This document shows, piece after piece, positions 22,967 through 34,358 of a DNA stretch of 64,000 bases. This DNA comes from Ampelomyces quisqualis (taxonomy: Eukaryota; Ascomycota; Dothideomycetes; Pleosporales; Phaeosphaeriaceae), in the NCBI GenBank assembly GCA_018398575.1, contig JAGTXZ010000021.1:2728001-2792000 (forward strand), in the 5' to 3' direction. The stretch's first letter is position 1, and each line of letters opens with the position of its first letter. A program made the position numbers and the translations under genes. The notes under the pieces were generated by a model, which searched no databases, had not been told where the DNA came from, and saw only the letters and a program-made list of their open reading frames with translations.

Positions 22967-24960
22967 CTTTAAACACCTTTATAATAAGCAGTAATATTGC
23001 AATAGATACACCTAAGCATTCTTAAGTAGGACAACCTAGACTTAAAGTTAATAAACTTAATCTCTACTATAGAGACTGCAACAAACTTAAGACTTAGATC
23101 CTTTAGTTTAACAGGCACTTCTATGTAGAAGATAAGATTAAAAACGCAGACAAAGTTATTCTTGCTACAACCTACATAAAAGGCAACGCTAAGAAATAGG
23201 TACTTCTAATTATCTAGAAGTATATAAACAACAACATTACAGACAAAGATAACACTAACCTTATAGAGGACTAGTAAGCGTTTAAAACATGCCTATAATA
23301 GATCTTCTTACCTCTTAAGGAATCTGTAATTGCAGAACAAAAAATCTAAAGTCTAAAACAAACCTGCTTAACTGCTAACTATACTAACGTTTTTTAACAA
23401 TACGCTAAATAAATCTAGTAGAATAATACTGCTCTAACGCGCATGTACAAGTAAGGCCTTAAGGCTACTGTACAAGCTAAACTTATACGTAGCAGAACAC
23501 ACATTACTACTCTTAAAGAACTTTAGAATAAAGCTATTTGCCTAGATAATAAACTCTACAAATTAGCACTTAAAGATAGGTTATACTTCTTACATCTACT
23601 GCAGAGACACAAAGGATTTTACCTAAACAAAAGATATTAGAGACAAACACAACTAAATAAAGAACAATAGCGCTACTACTTTAGACAAGAAACTTATTAA
23701 CTACGCTTACTAGGAGTATACTTAAGGTATAGACCTAAAGCTATGCACTTAGACAACCTTAACAAAGGCCTAAAACAGAAAAGTTACCTAAAGAAACAAC
23801 TACTAGAGGATAAGCCTAATAAGAACAAGATTACTTGTTACAACTATAACAAGGTTAGATATTACGCGCAAGACTGTTACTCTAAGAATAAAGTTACACG
23901 CTAGCTTAACATGTTAACTAACACTTTAAAAGAAGATATTAAAGAATAGATTGTAATTAAGGATTAACCTATTGTCTAAATAACTAACAGACTACTAATA
24001 ATAGGATAGACAGAAGACACCTCTACTATATTAACTAATAACTAGGTCTTAACTAACGCTGCGTTATCCTACAATTAGAAACAAGACTGTAATATTAAAC
24101 AATTCTAACAGATAGGACTACTTCTACTGCAAACACAACAAAACATTTACAACTAGTACAACTAAACTAATAAAGTTAACTAAGAACATATAGAATAATA
24201 TTACTAATTCTTATAAGCCTATTATACTCTCTAGATAAACAAGTACTTTCTAAGCATAGATAGAGTTACAGAAAAGGAACAATTGCTACACCTAGAAAAC
24301 AGAGTCTATAGGATATAGGATTAACAACAGACTACAAAGGTCTATAATACTTAAGAAGACTAAGAACTTACACTAGACAAGCTAGACATACACTTATTAC
24401 TAGCTAGCTCTAAACTAGTACGCTAGAATGCAACAGTTAGAGGACTATATCTAGAGACAAACGCAGTTAGACTATATAAGACGTGCTGTAACTTACACAC
24501 AAAGCAGATATGCTATGCTAATAATAGATAAGTATTAGTACTAAGCTCTATGCCTACAGAATACTAGGATAAGAAGGTAAACAAATTGCATTAAATCCTG
24601 CTTATAAACAAATACCTATAGGATCCTTATAATCTAAAATACAGACTTCTATTATAGATAGTATATAACAGCAACTACTACTTAACGCACTACAGCAGCA
24701 AAGTTAACTAATACTTTTCTTAGTAGAAAAGACCTTGTAAGTACTAATAGTATAATTGCTTTAAGGATACCTGCGCAAATTATCTATACAACAAACAAAT
24801 TATAAGAAGTTTTCTTAACGTATTAGAGAAAGAAAGCACATCTAATAGAATACTTGTTAATAGCAACTGCATAAACTACACATAGCAGTTCTGCCTATAA
24901 CTAGAATGTAAGAAGCATTACAATAATAAAGAAGCTAATAGATATAAGAAGAACAAGTCT
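22967..24960 (+). pseudogene. G4 gag (capsid/nucleocapsid), RIP-degraded
   Basis: Would form the virus-like particle of the retrotransposon. The clearest mark is a CCHC zinc knuckle at 23,836-23,877, read C-Y-N-Y-N-K-V-R-Y-Y-A-Q-D-C. The second Cys (TGT to TAT) and the His (CAC to TAC) have been changed by transitions, while the first and last Cys remain. Upstream reads as a helical, Gln/Lys-rich capsid-like region with scattered TAG/TAA. No intact start was identified, and the gag-pol border is approximate. Confidence 0.7.
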
Positions 24961-27900
24961 TTTTTAGAGTTAACTTTAGACTCTAAAAAGATACCTAGAG
25001 CTGCAACGTAATTAACTTAGCTAAGCTTATTAAACTTATAGTAAAAGTTAACAAAACAAGGATAAAGGCGCTTCTAGATTTAAAATTGCAAGCAAACTAT
25101 ATTTTAGGCAATACCTTATTAAGAGCTAAGCTCTAACCTTGTTAGAAATAACAATTATATAAACTTTATATTGCAAATAGAGAACAGATACCTAATAAGT
25201 TACTTATTAGATATAAGACTACTATAGAACTTAACATCTAAGGAACTAAACAGGAAATATACCTAGACGTCTTTAGATTAGCTGCCTACAACATTATATT
25301 AGGACTTCTATAGTTTAGAAAGAATAGCCTACAAGTAGACTAGAGAAAGAGATCTATCTCTCTAAGGAATTACAATAACACAACAGATTCTAAGCCTGCG
25401 CATTAGCAGCGTTTAATAGTAAATAAAAAGATAATTAATAATATTGCTTTAACTAAGACGCAGTTAAAGACACAACTAGTTAACTTAGACAATTAAGAAA
25501 GAAATACTAATACGTTACAAGTTTTAGAGAAACGTGTAACTTCTAACATACTCAAGAAATATAGAAAGTTTAAGAAACTATTCTTAGAAGAAACAGGTCT
25601 AGAAGCACTGCCTAAGCATTAGGAGTAGGACTACAAGATTGTCCTAGAAGAAGGAAAAAGGCTAACCTTTAGACTAATCTACAAATTATTAGAAAAAGAG
25701 CTAGAAGCGCTCTAAGAATATATCTAAGTAAACCTAAAGAAAGGTTTTATCTAAGCATTAGAATTACTAGCTAAATACTTAATTATGTTTATACTAAAAA
25801 AGAACAGCAAACTACAACTATGTATTAACTTTTAGAAACTTAATAACATTATAGTTAAGAATTAATACCTACTACCTAACATTTTAGAACTATAAGATTA
25901 ACTAGCCTATGTAAAGATTCTTATAGCATTAGATCTAAGAGGCGCGTACAACCTTATACGCATAAAGAAAGGCAAAGAATAAAAGACAGCGTTTAGAACA
26001 CGCTACAGCTACTACAAGTATCTAGTAATGCTATTTAGTCTTACTAACACTCTAGTAACGTGTTAAGCACTTATTAACAATATGCTTAGAAAACACCTTA
26101 ACATATTTGTTATAGCATACCTTAACAATATCTTTATTTATTTAGAAAATAAGAAAGAATATACAGAACATGTTTATATAGTCTTAACGCTACTAAAAAA
26201 GTTCTTTCTAGCAGTAGACCCTAACAAGTATAAATAGCACTAGAAAGAAGTAGAATTCCTAGGGTGCATAGTTAGAAAGAATAGAGTATAAATAAGCAAG
26301 GATAAGATTAAAGTTGTTAGAGATTAGCTAACGCCTACTACAGTTAAGGACATCTAATCCTTCTTAGGCTTTATTAACTTTAATTAACAGTTTATTTAGA
26401 ACTTCTTACTAATTGCTACGCTACTTACTAAACTTACATAAAAAGACACACCTTAGAAATAGACAGAAGAATAAAGTTAGGTATTTAAGACGCTTAAAGA
26501 CGCTTGTATAGCACTACCTGTTCTTATAGTATTTAGAAGTAGAGAACTGCTTAGATTTAGAACTAACGCATTAGATTTAGCGATTAGAATATGTGCAAAA
26601 CAAGAACAAGATAGAAAATAGCACCTAATAGCCTACTATTTACAAAAGTTTATACTACTAGAAGAAAATTCCAACGTACACAACAAAGAACTACTTGTAA
26701 TTGTAGTAGCACTTAAACATTAGAGAATCTACGCAGAGAGTTGCTTAGATCTTACAATATACTTAGACTACAAAAACCTAACAACTTTTACTACTACTAA
26801 AGTACTTAATTAAAGACAAGTATAATAGTTAGAGATGTTAGGATAATACAAGTTTAAAATTGTCTATACACCTAAAAAAGATAATAGCAGAGCAAACGCT
26901 CTTAGCCAAAGATTAGATATTGCTAAAACTAAAACTATTAACAGCTTAAGCATCCTTAAAACATAAGATAACAGATCTCTTAGACTAGCAAAATATATTA
27001 ACAATCTAACTATAAAGATTAGAATTAATGTCTTAGAAGAACTATAGGAATTAATTATACGTTAACACTACAATAACACAGTACATAGTTATCCTAGAGT
27101 AAGCCAAACTATAGAACTAATTTAATAGAATTACTAGTTTAAAAATATAAAAGATAAGATAAGCGCTTATATTAAGAAATGTACAGACTGTTAACGTAAC
27201 AAACATAGTACACACGCACCTTATAGAGAAATGCAGCTAATAGAGCTCTTAACTAAGCCTTAGACTAACATATTAATAGACTTTGTAACAGAACTACTGC
27301 TATTAAAAGACTCTGCTATAAGATTAGCCTATAACGCTATTATAGTTATAGTAGATTGCTTTACTAAATACGCTATAATGCTACCCTTTTAACAAGACTA
27401 TACAGCTATTTAGCTAGCGCACGTACTTAAGGATAGACTTATTAGATACTATAGCATACTAAAGTTAATTATTAGCGATTAAGACAAGCTCTTTACATCA
27501 AATTATTAGACTACCTTAATAGCAGAAATTAGGACGCAACAGAAGCTATTAACAGCTTACTACTCTTAAACTAATAGCTAAACAGAAAGAACAAACAGAA
27601 CTATAAAGACATATCTTAAGATATATAGCAACTTGTAACAGATAAATTAGGTCTTACTATTACTAATAGCACAGTTAGCCTACAATAACAAATTATCTAA
27701 AGCTATAGGTAAAACGCTATACTTTGCTAACTACAGACAACACCTAAATCTCTTTACAAGAATATTACCTAGCCTAAAGGCTAAAGCTGCTATACAGACA
27801 GCAGAAGAAATAAAGAAAACTTATATTAAAATAGAAAAACAAATACAACACGCTTAGACACAGAGCATCTTATATATTAACAGAAAATAAAAAATAGCAC

Positions 27901-28330
27901 TTTAACTAAAAGAGGGAGATAAGGTGTATCTCTACACTAAAAATCTACGCACAAAATAACTAAGCAAAGGACTTAACTACGTTAAAGTTAGACTGTTTTT
28001 AATTTTAAAAAGAAACAGACTAGTTACATATACACTTAAGCTCCTACTAGATGCAAAGATCTACCCTAGATTCTACGTAAGCCTACTAGAACTAGCTAAC
28101 CTAGAAACACTGTTACAGTAAACCTTTTGCTATAAACTTAAAGAAGAAAATAAATTTAAAGTTAAGAAAATAATAACACACTAAGACAACAACTATTAAA
28201 AAGAATACTTAGTTAAAAAGTTAGGATATAACAACACAGAAAACACATAGGAACTAGAAACAAACCTTACAAACTGCTGCTAACTCCTAACGTAGTATAA
28301 GCAATAGGTTTACTTAAGTATAAAGGCACA
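24961..28330 (+). pseudogene. G4 pol (protease, RT, RNase H, integrase, chromodomain), RIP-degraded
   Basis: Protease: an ALLDxG-like segment near 25,060. RT: about 25,770-26,370, with KKNSKLQLCINF, LNNIIVKN, YLLPNILEL and the catalytic box YLNNI at 26,118-26,132, where both Asp codons now read AAC/AAT. RNase H: from about 26,550 (RFRTNALDLAIRI). Integrase: an HHCC-type zinc region near 27,065-27,200 with KKCTDC, then a core with DFV near 27,280, IVDCFTKYAIML near 27,350 and LIIS-D near 27,470. Chromodomain: near 28,200-28,290 (EYLVKKLGY, then TNLTNC). This order and the terminal chromodomain place it in the chromovirus branch. Stops are TAG for Trp and TAA for Arg/Gln. Confidence 0.85.
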
Positions 28331-28434
28331 TAAGCCTTTTATACGTTGTTAACTATACTATCTATAGAACTCTAAGTAAAAGGCGATAAAGTTATTTTAC
28401 TAGAAGATAGCACAGCCTTTTAATATTTAAGTTG

Positions 28435-28707
28435 TTAAATAGACGTTTCCTCTACAGAGATAGCCTCTGCTGCCTAAGCAGCGTTTTCTTTTAACAAACG
28501 CTGTACCTCTTGCTCCTCCTGCTAAAGCGTATCTAGACGCGCTTGCAGACAATTCTTTTCTACCTTAATAACTAACTATTTATTTTTAGATATACAGATA
28601 TTACAATCTTTTGCATTTAAGTAATTGTACTTGCTGTACCTCTTAGAACAAACATGCACCTAACAAACGCAATTAGCTAGTTAACAGTTATAACAAGCTA
28701 CAGGCAT
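28435..28707 (-). pseudogene. Antisense accessory frame of G4, Cys-rich N-terminus then coiled coil
   Basis: Located between pol and the 3' LTR on the strand opposite pol. It keeps an ATG at 28,707-28,705 and begins M-P-V-A-C-Y-N-C, then a second Cys cluster (NCVC), VHVCSKRYSKYNYLNA and CNIC. A Glu/Gln/Leu-rich helix follows (LQQEEQEVQRLLKENAA after reading stops as Gln). There are four internal stops, all explicable by RIP, and a TAA at 28,437-28,435 that may be the end. The paired CxxC motifs suggest metal binding (inference). G6 has a counterpart at 41,759-42,721 that starts alike. I do not recognise a named family. Confidence 0.5.
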
Positions 28708-28810
28708 AACGTCTCTAAAGATATTAATAAAAGAAGAAAGTTCTAGTTAACGTTAAGTACTAGATTTAGAAGAGACCTTTAGCATAATAAAGACTCTAAG
28801 GACAAAGTCT

Positions 28811-28827
28811 AAGAAGGAAGGAGATAG
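28811..28827 (+). other. G4 polypurine tract
   Basis: A purine-rich run (AAGAAGGAAGGAGATAG) ends exactly at the first base of the 3' LTR. This is where plus-strand synthesis would be primed. Confidence 0.75.
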
Positions 28828-29307
28828 TGTTACAACTTATAAGCTGCTAGGCCCTAGCCCTACTAAAGTGCTCTCTCCTAAGCAAGAATAACTAGAGAGC
28901 ACACTCTGCACTACACTACTAATTAGTTACTAGACTAAGCTGCTCTCTCTGCTCTCTTACTTAATACAGAGCTAACAGAGTAAGCTGCTTTCTTTGCTCT
29001 CTCTAATTTTACAAAGCACGCAGAGCACACAGAGCAAAGGTAGAACCATTTTAGTATATAAGAACTATAATAAGCCCTTATAGATTATTGTGTTTAACTT
29101 ATATTACAGACGCTTAAGTTAGTTATATTAAGCTATCCTACTATTATTACTTTTTTTAAAAAGCTCTAGCCTTTACTATCTTAGTAACAATACCCTTTGT
29201 ATCTAAAGCAACTCTACACTTATCTGCAAAAACCAACCTTAGCTGTACCCCTAGTCTACACTAGCATTCTTATTGTTTGCTACTAGACTAACAGTCTTAA
29301 TAAGAGG
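28828..29307 (+). repeat. G4 3' LTR (475 bp) and 3' target duplication (AGAGG)
   Basis: Runs from TGTTACAAC at 28,828 to TTAATA at 29,302 (the final CA has become TA), with AGAGG at 29,303-29,307. The visible differences from the 5' LTR are mainly C/T and G/A transitions. Confidence 0.88.
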
Positions 29308-31737
29308 TATCTAAGCTAGATCTTATACAGGATTATTAATTTACTAATAGATTTATATATTTAGAGCTTGTATATTTTTCTTAGAAGAGTCTATATTTAT
29401 ATAACTACAGAAAGATTAAATATAGCTTCTAGCTAGTATAGAATAGTAATATATCTATTTCTTTTTCTTTACTTTATATATTTCTATAGAGTATAAAGTA
29501 TATCTATATTAATAGTATAAAGGCTAGTAGATTAGCTCTTATACTTACTATAAATAGTATTATTCTTATATATAATTCTCTTACTATCAAACTTAAGAGG
29601 CGTACTATATAAGAGAATAGGTCTTTAGCTTTACCTTAAACTATACTATTAAGTAATACTTTTTCTAATATAAAGACGCTTAGTATAATAATACTTAGAG
29701 TACAATTTAGTTAGATTCTATTTATTCTAAAGAAATCTTATCTCTCTTAGGTAATAAGTAGGTAAGAATTAGATAAAGAGACTACTATATAGAGTCTATT
29801 CTTTTAGTACTTATAGTATATTTAAAACTAGTAAAGTCTAGATTCTATAGCGCTATATAGTAGTTCTATAATCTAAAAGATTATACTAAGTAAGAATTAT
29901 CCTTGTATAATTCTAAGGTAGTTTAGCTAAAATTATATAAAGTAGTTTATCTTTAGATTAGATATAGGCTTAGGTAATATTATATAATTTATATTATATT
30001 CTATATATAGTAAAAAAGGCAGCTCTTAAGGCTAAGAGAAGTTTCTGGCTTATTTACTAGATTATAGAAGACTAAGTTACAATCTTTCTTTTCTTCTTAT
30101 CTAAATATCTAGTAGAAATAATCTTTAATTTCTTATAAAGTTATATATTCTTACCTTTTATCTCTTATATTAAGTAGAAGTAAAAGGTTTACTCTATATA
30201 TATAATAGAGGTAAAGGCTATAACCTAGAAAGTATTATTAGTAAGAAGTATATTAATTCCTATATATTATTTTTTTAGAAAGTATATTAAGTATACTTAT
30301 TATTCTATATATATAAAGCTAAATAGCTAGACTTATAATATTCTTCTTATTTTGTATAAGTATTTATATAAGAATATTCTATTTAGAAAGAATAGATTTT
30401 TATAGTCTTTCTTATTACCTTTTATAAGGCTATTCTGCTATAGAGATAAGTAGCTTATTAGAGTTTTAGATAGTATTTTAGTTATCTTACCTAATATTTC
30501 CTTTGTTGTACCTAATGTATCTCTTAATTTATACAAATCTAGCCTTAAGAAGACTATTATTAAGGTTTCTAATTATAGCTTATTCTTTAACATTTTATAT
30601 AAAGTAAACGCTAGTCTAGCTCTTTTTCTTTCTATAGATTAGAGCTTTTATACCTTAAAAGATATTAATAATATTACATACAATAGGTCTATTTCTTATA
30701 CTTATTACGTAATTAATTTTCTTTCTAGCTTTCTAAGCTTAGATATTCTTTGCTACTTTTTATACTACTAGAGCGTATATAAAAGCTAAGTAATACTTTA
30801 GATTAGATTATTATAAGAAAGAAGATTAGATTACTATTTCTACTATATGTAAACATAGATTAGATAATATATATTAAGCTTAGAACTAGTTGAATTAGAT
30901 AGGCTAATTCTAAATAGAGTTTTATTTTCTTAGTAATATATTTAGATATTACGTGTAATAATCTTATACCTAGGTATTATATATAAGAATTCTATAATAT
31001 ACTAATTTATATACTCTTCTATATACTTTCTAGTTTAAGTAAACATATTAGATTACCTAATTTATCTAGTAGAGTGAAAGTAGTAATATAGGTAAATAAA
31101 AGAACTACTTTATATTATAAGCCTTATATTACTCTATTTATAAGCCTTAGTATACGTAGTAATTAGCGCGTAAATATCTAGTAAATTACTATATATAAAA
31201 CTAAGTAAATATTAGTTTTATTAATTTAAAGTTCTTACTTATATTATTCTAACTAGTTCTTATATAAAGTTTTGATAAGTAGGTAGCTCTATAGAATAGG
31301 TGTAAATAGACTATTAGTATAAGTTTACCTTTTTATTAAGTTTTATCTCAAAGCGTTTGTTATTACCTAGCCTATTATCTAGACAAGTAGTAGTCTATTT
31401 ACGTATATTATTGTTAAGCTAGATTATATAGTTAAGTAAGAAAGTAGATAGATAAGCTTATTACCTAGTAGAAGTGTTACTTAGGTATAAGAACGTAGCC
31501 TACCTTATTAGTCTTATACTTTAGAGTATTAATAAACTTATTTATTTACTTTTTAACTAGCTGTCTATCTAATAGTCTTTTTTATTATCTACTTTATTAA
31601 CTACTTAATTAATTTTTTCTATTATACTAAGTCTTTTTTACTCTTAATCTATATTATTACTATCTTAGGTAGCTACCTAAAAAGAATTTGTCTTTAATAA
31701 TTAATAAAATAGCTTACGCATACGCCTATAAGAAGAA

Positions 31738-31743
<6 letters not shown>
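29308..31743. other. Unresolved, very AT-rich repeat DNA
   Basis: Right flank of G4, continuous with 22,020-22,486 before that insertion. It is more AT-rich than the gypsy regions, with almost no CpA or TpG. Minus-strand frames around 30,000-30,600 show weak Tc1/mariner-like wording, but nothing I can defend. No LTR pair was found. Confidence 0.35.

Positions 31744-31803
<60 letters not shown>
31744..31803 (+). repeat. (TAC)20 microsatellite
   Basis: Twenty perfect TAC units in a row, just outside the large inverted-repeat element. RIP would not change TAC, so such a tract can survive intact in this context. Confidence 0.95.
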
Positions 31804-31805
<2 letters not shown>

Positions 31806-31861
31806 TTAAGAGTAAGAATCTAATAATCTAGATCTACTATACTAATTCTAGTGTAAAACCA

Positions 31862-32628
31862 AGTAGTATAATTGTTAAAATTAATTAATCTTTTATTTTT
31901 TTAGAATAAGTTAACGTTATGTTTAAAATTTAACAAAATAAGAAATTATTTCTAGTAACCTTACTAGTTACAATAAAGTACAACAATTTGATATAAAACT
32001 ATAAACAAAGTTTACATTAGTCTAGAAATAGAATTATATATACGCTAGCACTAATCTAGCAATTATAGAAAAACTAAACATATAATTTTTAAGAAAAGCT
32101 TACAAAAAATAAGCTTATTCTTATAATTACGTAATTAATATAGGCGCTAGACTAGCCTACATTGTTATTTCTAAAGAAAGATGTTAAAGGCTCTTAATTC
32201 TAATCCTAACATCCTAAATAGGCCTAGTAACAGCTAAGATCTAAATTACTTATAAGAGGACTAAAGTTATGCAGCTCTTAATTAAGCGGTACAGGTATCT
32301 AAAATTAGCTAAAACAAAACGCTAGGGTCTAAAACCTAGTAACTATCTAATAAAGCTAGTAAAACTAAATATTAGTTACAAGTTACTAGTAAAACTAGAA
32401 GCTAGACTCTTAAACTAGATAGCTAGAAGCTAAAACTAGAATACTAGTTTACGGAAACCAGATTGCTAGTTTCTAGAAATTAGAAACTAGATAACAAGTA
32501 ACTAGAATTGCAAAGAAGTCTAGAATTAGTAATCTAGATCTAATACTTAGAGTATATATCAAGGAGTTTGGTTAGCACTAAAGAAATAATAATTTACACT
32601 TTTTCTACTATTACCTATTATTTTTAAC
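31862..32628 (+). repeat. Left arm of a large inverted repeat (~767 bp)
   Basis: The reverse complement of 33,580-34,358 aligns over essentially its full length. Landmarks include GTTAACGTTATG near the outer end, GCGCTAGACTAGCCTAC, the AAACGCTAGGGTCTAAAACC block and GAGTTTGGTTAGCAC near the inner end. The arm itself contains short palindromic CTAGTTTCTAGAAA-type repeats. Confidence 0.85.
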
Positions 32629-33579
32629 ACTTACTATCTAGTTATATTCTTCTATTAGTTATAAGATCTAGCTTACTTTGTATTTATTACTATAGTATAT
32701 TTTACATATATTTTTTATATATATAGTCTAGAATAGTTATTAATATATAAAGCTTCTTAGATCTAAAGTAATATTATACTATTAGATCTTTAGTATCTTA
32801 CTATAGGCGTTTTTAAAGTATTCTGTTTAGCTTATAGTCTATTAGTATTAAGATTTATTAACCTAGTCTTTATACTTAGAGGTACTTATTATTCTATATA
32901 CTTCTTCTACGCTACTAATAGAGTTTTCTTTACATAGAGTAATTTTCTATTTTCTGTTTATGTCTATAGTATTACTTATCTATTTTTAGTAGAATCTTAA
33001 TATTTCTTTCTTAGAAGTTAACGCTCTTTTTCTCTAACCTTTACTAGCCTATCTATAGCCTTATACTAGACTGTTAAGTAGAGTATAGTATACTCTATTA
33101 CTATTATCTTAGTAGTATATTAGAGACCTAGGTATTTTACTAGGCCTATCTATATTCTATATAGTAAAGACTTTTTCTTTTAAGTAAGAGAATAGAATAT
33201 AGATAACTAGTCTATATTACTATAGATCTTATTCTAAAATAAACTTCTAGACTACCTTTTCCTTAGCCTATATAAGTCTAGAAATCTTAATTATATACTA
33301 TTTCTTCTTTTTATTAAGTGTCTAAGGTTTAACTATATTAATATACTAAGACACTATATTCTTCTTAGGTTAATAGTATCTATCTATAAGGTATTTAGGT
33401 TTATTATAGTTATAGTATATATAAGTCTTTTTGCTATTATTAGGCTTTTCTTTACTATAGTATTTAGTAGTAGAGTTACTACGTAGCTTACTTTACTTAA
33501 TATTATTAAGGTATATTAATTCTAGTTTATTAGATCTATAGTATCTAGGTATATAGAGATAGCAATTTCTACGTAGCTT
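32629..33579. other. Central spacer of the large inverted-repeat element (~950 bp)
   Basis: An AT-rich core between the two arms. No convincing reading frame: stops are dense in all frames and no transposase motif is visible. It could be a decayed internal region or simply the spacer of a non-autonomous element. Confidence 0.45.
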
Positions 33580-34358
33580 GTTAAATATAATAGGTAATAG
33601 TAGAGATAGTGTAAATTTATTATTTCTTTTACTGCTAACTAAACTTCTTAATACATACACTAAGTATTAGATCTAGATTACTAATTCGCAGTTTTAGTTA
33701 CTTGTTATCTAGTTTCTAATTTCTAGAAACTAGCTATCTAGTTTCCAGAAACTAGTATTCTAGTTTTAGCTTCTAGCTATCTAGTTTAAGAGTCTACCTT
33801 TTAGTTTTACTAGTAACTTGTAACTAATATCTAGTTTTACTAGTTTTATTAGATAGTTACTAGGTTTTAGACCCTAGCGTTAAGTATTAGCTAGTTTTAG
33901 ATAGTTTTAGGTTGGTTTTGCCTGTACCGCTCAATTGAGAGCTCTATAATTTTAGTCCTCTTATAACTAATTTAGATCTTAGCTGTTACTAGGCATATTT
34001 AGGATGTTAGGATTAGAATTAAGAGCCTTTAACATCTTTTTTTTAGAAATAACTAAGTAGGCTAGTATAGCGCCTATATTAATTACGTAATCATAAGAAT
34101 TAGCTAATATTTTGTAAGCTTTTCTTAAAAATTATATGTTTAGTTTACTTATAATTGCTAGATTAGTACTAGCGTATATATAATTCTTTTTCTAGACTAA
34201 TATATACTTTGTTTATAGTTTTATATTAAACTATTATGCTTTTATTGTAACTAGTAAGGTTACTAGAAATAATATCTTGTTTTGTTATGTTTTAAACATA
34301 ACGTTAACTTACTTATTTTGTAAAAATATAAGATTACTTAATTTTAACATAGCTACTA
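33580..34358 (-). repeat. Right arm of the large inverted repeat (~779 bp)
   Basis: Inverted partner of 31,862-32,628. The outer end carries GTTATGTTTTAAACATAAC, itself nearly palindromic, and ends near AGCTACT at 34,357. Differences between arms are mainly transitions plus a few short indels. A target duplication could not be fixed. Confidence 0.85.

Larger units (their letters stand above)
22492..29302 (+). mobile_element. Complete Ty3/gypsy chromovirus G4, RIP-degraded
   Basis: A 6,811-bp element with two 475-bp LTRs, a perfect 5-bp target duplication (AGAGG), a purine-rich tract before the 3' LTR, gag with a zinc knuckle, pol in the order protease, RT, RNase H, integrase, and a C-terminal chromodomain-like segment. 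A further minus-strand frame lies between pol and the 3' LTR. Damage is strand-biased: plus-strand CpA is largely kept while TpG is almost gone, so Trp codons became stops and Gly/Asp codons became Arg/Asn. The element is dead, but it is the easiest in the window to read. Confidence 0.9.

Noticed and set aside
31744..31803. CRISPR-like array
   Set aside because: A simple trinucleotide repeat without spacers, in a eukaryotic genome.
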